DNA from: Noviluteimonas lactosilytica
GTDB lineage: Bacteria > Pseudomonadota > Gammaproteobacteria > Xanthomonadales > Xanthomonadaceae
DNA length: 64,000 nt
Assembly (NCBI RefSeq): GCF_020866925.1
Contig: NZ_JAJGAK010000003.1
Coordinates: forward strand, 238,870 to 302,869
Direction of reading: 5' to 3'
In this document: positions 56,193 to 64,000 of the stretch, in pieces
Layout of the letters: each line of letters begins with the position of its first letter
Numbering within the stretch: the first letter of the stretch is position 1
The notes under the pieces: generated by a model
What the model was told of the DNA's origin: nothing
The model's database searches: none
What the model saw: the letters and a program-made list of their open reading frames with translations, nothing else
Made by a program: the position numbers and the translations under genes

Positions 56193-56633
56193 TCACTTCT
56201 CTTTCTTGAGCGCGACGTCGACGCCCGATGCAGTCGCTTCGGTGGTGCGGATACCGAACCGGTGGTCGCCGTGCTTGGCCAGGACACGAATCGCTTGCTT
56301 ACCCTCCATGTCCACGCGGAACGTGTTCTGGTCCAGCGCCTTGCGGAAGGCGTCGCGGAGATTCACCGCGACCATGTTCGCCGACTCGCCCTTGGTCACC
56401 TTGACCGCCACCGTGATGGGTTCGATGTCCCACGGCGTGACGGTGATGCCGACGATGCCTTCCGACGTCGCAGTGCCACTCGCCGTGACCAGCCAGGTGT
56501 TGGCCGTTTCGGCCGCGGCGGCACTCGATGCGCTCGCCTGACCGGCCGCCGGCGGAGTCTGCGCATGCGCGAGCCCCAGGGTGCCCGCGAGCAGGATGAG
56601 CGACAGGATGTTTGCTACTGATGAGGTCTTCAT
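56193..56633 (-). CDS. Small exported protein of unknown function
   Basis: The 146-residue protein has a signal peptide (MKTSSVANILSLILLAGTLG, cleavage near AHAQ) and an Ala/Ser-rich spacer, then a compact alpha/beta region (TWLVTASGTATSEGIVGITV, VKVTKGESANMVAVNLRDAF, RVLAKHGDHRFGI). I do not recognise the family. It stands alone, convergent with the Nudix gene. Confidence 0.7.
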   Translation of the reverse strand: MKTSSVANILSLILLAGTLGLAHAQTPPAAGQASASSAAAAETANTWLVTASGTATSEGIVGITVTPWDIEPITVAVKVTKGESANMVAVNLRDAFRKALDQNTFRVDMEGKQAIRVLAKHGDHRFGIRTTEATASGVDVALKKEK

Positions 56634-56732
56634 GGCGTTTTCCGGAACGTGCAGGGGAACGCCGCAACGCTAGTCATCGCTTCGCGCCGCGTCATCCGTA
56701 GCGTCCCGGGTTTGCCTCAGTAAAACTACCGG

Positions 56733-57677
56733 TCAGGCGAACTTGTCGGTCGCCCGCACCAGCGCGTCGATGTTCTCCGGCTCGAACGCCGAATGCCCCG
56801 ACGTCGGCGAGATCACCAACTCCGCCGCCGGCCACGCACGCTTGAGTTCCCACGCATTCGCGATCGGGCACACCACGTCGTAACGGCCGTGCACGATCAC
56901 GCCGGGGATGCTGGCGATGCGATGGGCGTCGCGCAGCAACTGGTCTTCGACTTCGAAGAAGCCGCCGTTGACGAAGTAGTGGTTCTCGATGCGCGCGAAG
57001 GCGAGCGCGAACTCGGCTTCGTCATGCCCGCTGATGAAGTCCGGGTCCATCTTGAGGAACGACGTCGCACCTTCCCACACGCTCCACGCGCGCGCTGCGG
57101 CCAGGCGCGTGGCCTGGTCGTCGCTCGTGAGGCGACGGTGGTACGCGCTCATCATGTCGTGGCGTTCGACCGGCGGGATCGCTTCGAGGTAGTGCTCCCA
57201 CACGTCGGGGAACAGGCGCGACGCGCCTTCCTGGTAGAACCACTCCAGTTCCCAGCGACGCAGCATGAAGATGCCGCGCAGCACGAGTTCGGTGACGTGT
57301 TCCGGGTGCTTCTGCGCGTACGCGAGCGCAAGCGTCGAACCCCACGAACCGCCGAACACCTGCCAGCGATCGATGCCGAGCTTCTTGCGCAGCGTTTCGA
57401 TGTCGGCGACGAGGTGCCACGTGGTGTTGTCGACGAGATCGGCGTGCGGCGTCGAACGCCCGCTGCCGCGCTGGTCGAACAGGATGATCCGGTACTTGCC
57501 CGCGTCGTGGAAACGGCGCATGCGATCGCTGCAACCGCCGCCCGGTCCGCCGTGCAGCATCACGACGGGCTTGCCGTCGGGGTTGCCGCACTGTTCGTAG
57601 TACATGACATGGCGCGAATCGAGCGCGAGCGTGCCGGTGTCGTACGGCTGGATGTCCGGGAACAGGTCTCGCAACAT
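56733..57677 (-). CDS. pip: Proline iminopeptidase
   Basis: The 314-residue alpha/beta hydrolase of family S33 removes N-terminal proline from peptides. HGGPGGGCSD (about 42-51) forms the oxyanion region, GGSWGS (109-114) holds the nucleophile Ser111, and the C-terminal GRYDVVCPIANAW and SGHSAFEPE carry the Asp and His. The ATG at 57677 begins LRDLFPDIQPYDTG, typical of the xanthomonad enzyme. Confidence 0.95.
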   Translation of the reverse strand: MLRDLFPDIQPYDTGTLALDSRHVMYYEQCGNPDGKPVVMLHGGPGGGCSDRMRRFHDAGKYRIILFDQRGSGRSTPHADLVDNTTWHLVADIETLRKKLGIDRWQVFGGSWGSTLALAYAQKHPEHVTELVLRGIFMLRRWELEWFYQEGASRLFPDVWEHYLEAIPPVERHDMMSAYHRRLTSDDQATRLAAARAWSVWEGATSFLKMDPDFISGHDEAEFALAFARIENHYFVNGGFFEVEDQLLRDAHRIASIPGVIVHGRYDVVCPIANAWELKRAWPAAELVISPTSGHSAFEPENIDALVRATDKFA

Positions 57678-57724
57678 CGGTCGTCCTCCACCGGGAAATC
57701 GGGGCTTGCAGCAGGACGCGCAGT

Positions 57725-58573
57725 CTAGCCCAGCGACGCACCGCCGGGCATGACGCCGTGGGTGACGCGTTCGCGATGCTCGACGTCCAGGCCGGTGTCG
57801 ATGTCGAGGAAGCCGGCGGCTTCGAACAGCGCGCGCACCGCGGGCCCCTGGTCGCGGCCGTGTTCGATCAGCAACGCACCGCCCGGCACGAGGTGCGTGG
57901 GCGCGGTGCGCACGATGTCGCGGATCGCATCGAGGCCATCGCGGCCCGATGCCAATGCGGACGCCGGTTCGTAGCGCAGTGCTTCGAGATGGATGTCGCC
58001 GAGCGCGATGTACGGCGGGTTGCTCGCGATCGCATCGAACGGACCATCGTTGAGCGGTTCGCACCAATGCCCCATGCGGAACTCGACGTTGGGCAGGCGC
58101 AGCGCGACGGCGTTGGACTTCGCGACTTCGAGGGCCTTCGCACTGTCGTCGATCGCGACGACATGCGCGCGCGGGCGTTCGTATGCGATGGCGAGCGCGA
58201 TCGCGCCGCTGCCCGTGCCGAGATCGGCGACGCGCACGGGCGCTTCGCGCGACAGGCGCGCGAGCAGGAGTTCGACGAGCAATTCGGTTTCCGGGCGCGG
58301 CACGAGCGTGTCGGGCGTGACCTTGAGCTCGAAGCGCCAGAACCCCTTGCGTCCGGTGAGATAGGCCAGCGGTTCGCCGGCGATGCGGCGCTCGAGCAGC
58401 GCGTGGTAGCGCTGCACGGCGTCGCCTGGAATCGTGTCGTCGCTGCGGGCATACAACCAGCTGCGCGACTTGCCGAGCACGAAGGCCAACAACCACTCCG
58501 CGTCGGCTGCATCGACCTTCGCGCGCGCGTCCTTGAGGATCTCGTCGACGCGCGCGGAAGGTTGGTCGGTCAT
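57725..58573 (-). CDS. prmC: Peptide chain release factor glutamine methyltransferase
   Basis: The 282-residue SAM-dependent enzyme methylates the GGQ glutamine of release factors. The SAM loop is VADLGTGSGAIALA (about 115-128) and the catalytic motif NPPY lies at 185-188; RIAGEPLAYLTGRKGFWRF is the N-terminal release-factor-binding hallmark. The release factor gene prfA, often adjacent, is not here. pip lies downstream on the same strand. Confidence 0.96.
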   Translation of the reverse strand: MTDQPSARVDEILKDARAKVDAADAEWLLAFVLGKSRSWLYARSDDTIPGDAVQRYHALLERRIAGEPLAYLTGRKGFWRFELKVTPDTLVPRPETELLVELLLARLSREAPVRVADLGTGSGAIALAIAYERPRAHVVAIDDSAKALEVAKSNAVALRLPNVEFRMGHWCEPLNDGPFDAIASNPPYIALGDIHLEALRYEPASALASGRDGLDAIRDIVRTAPTHLVPGGALLIEHGRDQGPAVRALFEAAGFLDIDTGLDVEHRERVTHGVMPGGASLG

Positions 58574-58619
58574 GGGCGCATCCTAACCGCGATGCGCCCC
58601 GACCGCGCGTGCCTCCAAC

Positions 58620-61298
58620 TTACTTGTTGAAGGCCAGCGGCATGCCCTTGCGGGCGTCCTTCTGCGCCGCGCACAGGCGCACGGCTTCGACGGTCTGCTT
58701 CAGTTCCAGCGGGCCGCCTTCGATCGACTTCATGCGATCGGTGAAGCGCGACTCGACGTCGGTCGCCTCGGCGTTGCTGCACATGCCGGCCGCGTAGAGC
58801 TGGACCAGCGCCGCACCCGCGGGCGCAAGGCGCGCCTCGAGCTCGGAGAAGTGCGAGTCGACCCACTGGCGCAGGGCCGGACGCGTCGAGGCTTCCTCGG
58901 TCTGGCCGCCGACGATCGGGAAGATCTCGTTACGGCGCAGCAGGCCCTTTTCGAACACGAGGGCGCGGGCGCGATCGAGCAACGCCTGGTCTTCCGTCGA
59001 ACCCATCGCACCGAGCAACTGCGAACGCAGCGTCGGGTCCTGGCTGGCGCGGAAGTGCTTCTCCGCCGCGTCGAACGCTTCCTTGCCGCCATCCTGCACG
59101 GCGACGCCGAGCGCCACGGCGCGCAGGTCCTTCGGCACCGCGTCGGCGTTGAGCTTGCCGTCGCCGCCGAGGCCGAGCACCGCGCGACCCTGCTTGCCCA
59201 TCTCGGCGCGAACCTGCGCGTCCTTCAGCGTGCCGGCGAAGAAGTTCACGAGCGACGCGCGCAGCAAGCGATCGTCGTCCGGCTCGCCCTGCTTCGGCGA
59301 CAGGCCGAGCTGGTCGAGGCGCGGGCGATAGATTTCGGCCGCCTTCGCGCGGAACGCGTTGCGGTCGGCTTCGCTCGTGAGCAGCTGTTCGTCCATCCAG
59401 CCGATCGCGCTCATGCCCGCGGTCACCGTCTGGCGCACCTGCGCGGTGGTGAACTGCGGCAGCGCGGCGAGCAGTTCCTTCGGCGTGACCTGGCCTGCGC
59501 CATAGGCCGAGGTGATCGAGTCGGCGTAGACGCGCTGTTCGCGTTCGTCGAGCTGCGCGAACGCGGTCGACAGCGCCTGCTGGTACTTCGGCTCCAGCGC
59601 GAAGCGGTAGTAACCGGCGCCGTGCGCGTTCGGCATCACCCACGTCGGGCACGAGGTCGCGTTCTTCAGCTCGAAGCGCGACGACGCACCGGTGACGATG
59701 CCCTTCTCTTCGCGCACCGTGCCGTTGTCGGCGTAACGCACGCTCAGCGGGATGCCCCACGTCGCGTTGGCGCTCGCCGACGAACCGAGCGGCAGGTAAC
59801 GCTGCTGCGTCACCACCAGCGTCGGCTTGCCGGTGCATTCCACCGCGACCTTCACGAACGGCACGCCCGGCTGGTCGATGAAGCTCTTGAACGCCGCGTC
59901 GACGGCCTTCGGATCGTTGCTCTGCTTCGCGACCGCGGCGATCAGGTCCGCGCTCGTCGCGTTGCCGCGCGCGTGGTCCTTCAGATAGTTGCGGATGCCG
60001 GTCTGGAAGGCTTCTTCGCCGACGTAGCGCTCGAACATCGCGAGCACCGCGCCGCCCTTCTGGTACGTGATGCCGTCGAACGCCGACTGGATCTGGGTGA
60101 AGTCGTTGATCGGCTCATGGATGCGACGCGTCGACGACAGGCTGTCGGCGCCCATCGCACCGATCGCGCCTTCGAGGATGCCGCGGTCGGTGTGCGCCTC
60201 GGGGCGCAGCTGGCCGTGGATCTTGTTGCCCATCCAGGTGGCGAACGCTTCGTTGAGCCACAGGTCGTCCCACCACTTCATGGTGACGAGGTCGCCGAAC
60301 CACTGGTGCGCGAGTTCGTGCGCGCTGACGCCCCAGTACGACTGGATCTGCGACACCGACGAGGTCTCGTCGGGGAACATCAGGCTGTCGCGATACACGA
60401 TCAGGCCCGCGTTCTCCATCGCGCCGGCCCAGAAGTCGGGCGCCGCGACGTTGTCGAGCTTGTCGAACGGATACGGGATGCCGAACCACGATTCGAGCGC
60501 GCGCACGATTTCCGGCGTGTGCTCCAGCGAATACTTCATGCGGCCGCCCTGGCCCTTGGCCGCGACGCCGCGGAGCTTGATCGGCGTGGTGCGCGAACCG
60601 TTCGGCGCGATGTCCGGGCCGGCCGGCACGTCCCACGGACCGACCGCGAACGCGACGAGGTAGCTCGGAAGCGCTTCGGTGCGGGCGAAGGTGACCTTCT
60701 TCCAACCGTCGGCGAGCTTCTCGGTCTTGGTTTCCGCGCTGTTGGCGACGGCGACGTCGTCCTGCGGCACGATCAGCGTGATATCCCAGGGCTGCTTGAA
60801 GCTCGGCTCGTCGAACGACGGGAACGTGTTGCGCGCGCCGATCGGTTCCATCTGCGTGACGACGTAATCGTTGCCGTCGGGCTTCACGCGATACGCGCCC
60901 TGCAGTTCGCCGAACGGCGCTTCGTACGCGATTTCGATGACGGCCTTGCCGGCCGGGATCTTCGAGACGGCCTGCATCTTCAGCACGCCGGAGACGTCGG
61001 CCTCGGTCGCGGTGAGCGCGATGCGCTTGTCGCCGACGATGGCTTCGGCCTTCGAGATCTTCAGGCCGCGACCGTGCATCCAGAACATGTCGGTGGCTTC
61101 GGCCACGTTCGCTTCGATGCGCGTGGTGCCGGTGAAGTTGGCCTGCTTCGGATCGAGCTTGAGTTCCAGCGACACCAGCGACGGCACGACGGTGCGCGGC
61201 AGCGGGCCCTTGGGAACATTGGCGTTGTCCGCCGCGTGGGCGAGGCCCAGCGACGACACGAGCGCGGTGGCGAGGAGACTGCGGCGAAGCAAGGTCAT
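58620..61298 (-). CDS. Exported M1-family zinc aminopeptidase
   Basis: The 892-residue peptidase has a signal peptide (MTLLRRSLLATALVSSLGLA, cleavage near HAA), an N-terminal beta domain, the exopeptidase loop GAMEN (about 291-295), the zinc motif HELAH (327-331) with the third ligand Glu in NEAFATW, and a helical C-terminal ERAP1-like domain. It cleaves N-terminal residues from peptides outside the cytoplasm. The ATG at 61298 starts the signal peptide; an upstream extension to 61409 does not. Location beside an Oar-like receptor suggests joint peptide use. Confidence 0.93.
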   Translation of the reverse strand: MTLLRRSLLATALVSSLGLAHAADNANVPKGPLPRTVVPSLVSLELKLDPKQANFTGTTRIEANVAEATDMFWMHGRGLKISKAEAIVGDKRIALTATEADVSGVLKMQAVSKIPAGKAVIEIAYEAPFGELQGAYRVKPDGNDYVVTQMEPIGARNTFPSFDEPSFKQPWDITLIVPQDDVAVANSAETKTEKLADGWKKVTFARTEALPSYLVAFAVGPWDVPAGPDIAPNGSRTTPIKLRGVAAKGQGGRMKYSLEHTPEIVRALESWFGIPYPFDKLDNVAAPDFWAGAMENAGLIVYRDSLMFPDETSSVSQIQSYWGVSAHELAHQWFGDLVTMKWWDDLWLNEAFATWMGNKIHGQLRPEAHTDRGILEGAIGAMGADSLSSTRRIHEPINDFTQIQSAFDGITYQKGGAVLAMFERYVGEEAFQTGIRNYLKDHARGNATSADLIAAVAKQSNDPKAVDAAFKSFIDQPGVPFVKVAVECTGKPTLVVTQQRYLPLGSSASANATWGIPLSVRYADNGTVREEKGIVTGASSRFELKNATSCPTWVMPNAHGAGYYRFALEPKYQQALSTAFAQLDEREQRVYADSITSAYGAGQVTPKELLAALPQFTTAQVRQTVTAGMSAIGWMDEQLLTSEADRNAFRAKAAEIYRPRLDQLGLSPKQGEPDDDRLLRASLVNFFAGTLKDAQVRAEMGKQGRAVLGLGGDGKLNADAVPKDLRAVALGVAVQDGGKEAFDAAEKHFRASQDPTLRSQLLGAMGSTEDQALLDRARALVFEKGLLRRNEIFPIVGGQTEEASTRPALRQWVDSHFSELEARLAPAGAALVQLYAAGMCSNAEATDVESRFTDRMKSIEGGPLELKQTVEAVRLCAAQKDARKGMPLAFNK

Positions 61299-61390
61299 CG
61301 AGGGTGGCTCCAGGGACGAATCCGCGAGCTTACGGCGGAGGTTGCCCCCGGGGCCTATGACGAAAGTCCTAGTGACCGTGACTGTCTCCG

Positions 61391-61414
61391 CTTCCATGCG
61401 ATGCCGCATGGAAG
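61391..61414 (-). terminator. Hairpin after the second TonB receptor gene
   Basis: CTTCCATGCG and CGCATGGAAG form a perfect 10-bp stem with loop ATGC, 53 bp past the receptor stop. No T-run follows on the minus strand, so terminator strength is doubtful. Confidence 0.45.
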
Positions 61415-61466
61415 GGCGACCGCCTCGCGACGGCCGCCCTGCCCCGTTCAGCGGACTTCAGCGACT

Positions 61467-64000
61467 TCAGAAGTCGTACTGCACCATGAACCGCACCGAG
61501 CGCGGGTCCTGCCAGTTGGTCGCAATCCTGTAGATCTCCGGCTGCGGGTTGCCCGCGGTGTCTTCGCCGAATTCGTTGACCGTGATCGCTTCGCGGCTGT
61601 TGAACACGTTGAAGACGTCGACCTTGAACTGCAGGCCTTCCACCCACGACGGCTTGTACGCGACGTTCAAGTCGAGGTTGGTCGACCACGGCAGGCGACC
61701 CGCGGTGCCGCGCGGCACGATGGTGGTGCCGTTGTTGCCGGAGCCGTCGCCCGGATGCGTCGGCGAGCCGTCGGGGTTGTTCGTCGGGCCCGGATCGCAC
61801 GAGAAGTACGAGTTGCCGTAGTGCGACGTGTTGGAACCGCCGAGGAAACCGAAGCAGTTGATCGGACGCCCCGACTGCACGCGCACGTTCGCGCCCATCG
61901 ACCACTGGTCGTTCCACTCGTAGTTGCCGAACACCTTGAGGCTGTGGCGGCGATCGTTCGGCAGGTAGCCGTAAGAACCGATCGCGAGTTCGGGGTAGTC
62001 GAAGTCCTGCGTCGTGCCGGTGTCGTCCTGGCCGATGTCGGACTTCACGCCGCCTTCGGTGTTGCCGATCGAACGCGCGTAGGTATACGAACCCTGCACG
62101 AACACCTTGTCCCAGTTGCCCTGCCAGAAGAACTCGAGCGCGGAGTACTTGCGCTTCGCTTCCGGGCCGAGCACGCCGGCGGCCACGGGGATCGTCTCGA
62201 ACACGCCGTCGCCGTTGACGTCCATCGTGAAGATGCCGTCCTCGCCCGGGTTGTAGAGGCGGCAGAACGGGAAGCCCGCGTTGTACACGGCGATGTCGGT
62301 GGCGAGCGTCTTGTCCGCCGGCGTCTGGAAGCCGCCGCTGCCGTTGTCGGTGAAGCCGTTGGCCAGCGCCCACTCGATGATCGGCCGGTAATCGCACTGG
62401 TCGTCGATCGCGCGCTTGAGATCGCGGTAGATGCCGCGCACGCCCAGCGAGAACGTGTCGTTCAGTTCCTTCTGGAAGCCCAGGATGTACTCGTCCTGGT
62501 ACATCGGCTCGAGGTTCTGCGACGCGATGGTGCGCGGATCCTTGCCGACGCCGAACTCGTTGTTGAGATAGCGGATGTCGCGGCCGGGCGTGTTCGGATT
62601 CGGGATCAACGCGATGCCGGTCGGCGCGCCGGTGTTCGGATCGACGCCGGTGAACGTGTAGAACTGCTCGGAGAACAACGACGCCGACGCGCCGCGCACG
62701 GCGACGTTGCCGGTCAGCGGAAGCGCATAACGACCGGCATTCGCGAATACCTTGAACGACGAGTCACCGAACACGTCCCACGAGAAGCCCAGGCGCGGCG
62801 CGAACTGGTTGTCGATCTTGACGTACGACTCGCCGAGCCCGTTCTTGTTGTCGAACGTGTCCCAGCGCAGGCCGAGGTAGGCGACGAAGTCGTCGGTGAT
62901 GTTCCAGCTGTCCTCGATGTAGAACGCGGTCTGGTCGACCTGCACCGTCGCGCCCGACTGGAACACGCGCTTGCGCACGATGTCTTCGCGGCCGAGGTAA
63001 CGGCCGTAGCGCCACAGCATGCCGCCGGAGTACGACTCGCCCGCGATGGACTCGTAGTTGTCGATGTCGACGCCGCCGCGCAGCAGGTGGTCGCCGAGCT
63101 GCCATTCGGCGTCGATGCGGAACTGGTCGCGCGAATCCGCCGCATCCGGCCGGCCGAGGATCTGCGCGAGCTCGCACCCGGAGCGGCCCGTCATGCGGCC
63201 GGCGACGACATCGGGACGCAGGTCGAGGATGATCGGGCAACCCGACGTCACGCCGCCCACGTCGCCGAAGTATTCGTTGCGCTCGCCGTTCGCCGACACC
63301 GACCAGTTCTCGCGCGCGGATTCGCCGGTGCCCGCGAGCACCGACAGCGTGAACGTGTCGGTGAGGTAGCCCGTGTACTTGAGGATGTAGCTGTCGCCGC
63401 CGAAGTTGCTGTACTCGGTGCCCATGAACGCGCCGCGCATGTGGCTGACCGCGTTGTTGGCGACCTTGTAGTAGGCGGTGTCGAATTCGCGACGGTCCGA
63501 CAGTGCGGTGAACTCGACGATGTTGCTGTCGTTGAGGTTCCAGTCGGCTTTCAGCAGCCACTTCGGTTCGTCGGACTTGATCTGCTGCGAGCTGCCCGCG
63601 TTGATCGGATCCAGGCGCTGGCCGGTATGGCCGTATTCGTACAGGCCGTAGAGGAACAGTTTGTCCTTGACCAGCGCACCGGACGCCCACACGGCCGCGC
63701 GCAGCGCGTATTCGTTCTCCTGCGAGTTGTCGGCGAGCAGCGTGCCGGTATTGGAGTAGCGGTTCGGCGGCGTTTCGGTGAGGCCTTCCGGCACCCAGAA
63801 GACGTTGCCGCCGGCGTGGAATTCATTCGAACCGCGCTTGGAGATCTGGTTGATCACGCCGCCCGTCGAGCGCCCGAACTCCGCACCGTAGCCGCCGGTC
63901 TTGACCTGCTGTTCGGCGATGCCTTCGAACGGCACCTGCACGAAGTTGAGGTTCTGGAAGGTGTTGGTGATGTTGAAGCCGTTGAAGAAGTACTGGTTCT
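61467..64000 (-). CDS. Oar-like TonB-dependent receptor, 5' end outside the window
   Basis: The visible 844 residues are the plug (EQQVKTGGYGAEFGRSTGGV) and beta-barrel of a receptor nearly identical in long blocks to the one at 4176-7274, ending RSVRFMVQYDF. Most differences are short surface-loop changes, such as a shortened loop after MLWRYGRY where the first receptor has a 14-residue insert rich in Asp, Gly and Asn. The gene continues past base 64000. It lies upstream of the M1 aminopeptidase on the same strand. Ligand unknown. Confidence 0.93.
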   Translation of the reverse strand, partial: NQYFFNGFNITNTFQNLNFVQVPFEGIAEQQVKTGGYGAEFGRSTGGVINQISKRGSNEFHAGGNVFWVPEGLTETPPNRYSNTGTLLADNSQENEYALRAAVWASGALVKDKLFLYGLYEYGHTGQRLDPINAGSSQQIKSDEPKWLLKADWNLNDSNIVEFTALSDRREFDTAYYKVANNAVSHMRGAFMGTEYSNFGGDSYILKYTGYLTDTFTLSVLAGTGESARENWSVSANGERNEYFGDVGGVTSGCPIILDLRPDVVAGRMTGRSGCELAQILGRPDAADSRDQFRIDAEWQLGDHLLRGGVDIDNYESIAGESYSGGMLWRYGRYLGREDIVRKRVFQSGATVQVDQTAFYIEDSWNITDDFVAYLGLRWDTFDNKNGLGESYVKIDNQFAPRLGFSWDVFGDSSFKVFANAGRYALPLTGNVAVRGASASLFSEQFYTFTGVDPNTGAPTGIALIPNPNTPGRDIRYLNNEFGVGKDPRTIASQNLEPMYQDEYILGFQKELNDTFSLGVRGIYRDLKRAIDDQCDYRPIIEWALANGFTDNGSGGFQTPADKTLATDIAVYNAGFPFCRLYNPGEDGIFTMDVNGDGVFETIPVAAGVLGPEAKRKYSALEFFWQGNWDKVFVQGSYTYARSIGNTEGGVKSDIGQDDTGTTQDFDYPELAIGSYGYLPNDRRHSLKVFGNYEWNDQWSMGANVRVQSGRPINCFGFLGGSNTSHYGNSYFSCDPGPTNNPDGSPTHPGDGSGNNGTTIVPRGTAGRLPWSTNLDLNVAYKPSWVEGLQFKVDVFNVFNSREAITVNEFGEDTAGNPQPEIYRIATNWQDPRSVRFMVQYDF

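Overview
The window is high-GC chromosomal DNA from a gammaproteobacterium, most likely of the family Xanthomonadaceae/Lysobacteraceae (Lysobacter-like). The evidence is the set of Oar-type TonB-dependent receptors, a GTP-type PEP carboxykinase, a FadE-type acyl-CoA dehydrogenase, a DUF1631 protein, a SAH riboswitch in front of ahcY, a proline iminopeptidase and a lysine-rich histone-like protein. This assignment is by family recognition only. No plasmid, phage, transposase, integrase, rRNA or CRISPR array was seen, so most of the window is core chromosome with a few accessory-looking insertions.

Layout. 1-2.5 kb: a partial peptidoglycan transglycosylase (mtgA), the redox chaperone hslO and an exported protein. 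2.5-7.3 kb: an Oar-like TonB receptor followed by a TPR-sulfotransferase. 7.6-13.2 kb: a lipid/gluconeogenesis block in which a TetR regulator and pckG run left and fadE plus a small hotdog protein run right, with two perfect palindromes between them. 13.2-17.7 kb: a three-gene set (nucleotide-translocase-like carrier, Tat-exported epimerase, DUF1304) divergent from a GMC oxidoreductase. 17.7-22 kb: a long inverted-repeat intergenic element, the lemA/M48 peptidase pair and a serine hydrolase. 22-23.3 kb: a histone H1-like gene with a long AT-richer leader that holds an internal terminator. 23.3-26.4 kb: gcvH, gcvT, NfeD and a stomatin-like protein. 26.4-29 kb: an ECF sigma factor, a membrane partner and a double-PDZ exported protein.

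29-34.6 kb: an aldo/keto reductase, a diguanylate cyclase, a CNT nucleoside transporter, a ribokinase-like kinase and dusB. 34.8-43.3 kb: the methyl cycle (metK, ahcY with its SAH riboswitch, metF), interrupted by a lone nucleotidyltransferase-fold gene with a strong operator-like palindrome, followed by two related exported proteins and ilvE. 43.3-47.2 kb: a two-component system, a strong minus-strand terminator with a candidate small RNA or long 3' UTR, the rimK/aspartic-protease pair and tRNA-Gly(CCC). 47.3-51.8 kb: the proton-translocating transhydrogenase genes, split by a second ECF-sigma cassette on the opposite strand. 51.8-61.3 kb: a DUF1631 protein, nitroreductase/exonuclease/Nudix genes, a small exported protein, proline iminopeptidase, prmC and an M1 aminopeptidase. 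61.5-64 kb: a second Oar-like receptor, nearly a copy of the first, cut by the window edge.

How genes work together. metK, ahcY and metF make, detoxify and regenerate the methyl cycle, with ahcY switched on by its toxic substrate SAH. fadE and pckG plausibly share control, since growth on fatty acids needs beta-oxidation and gluconeogenesis together. gcvT/gcvH feed one-carbon units. The two ECF modules, the two-component system and the diguanylate cyclase are the visible regulators. The best candidates for something undescribed are the nucleotidyltransferase island inside the methyl-cycle cluster, the histone-gene leader, the Tat-epimerase/carrier operon and the ECF cassette splitting the pnt genes.
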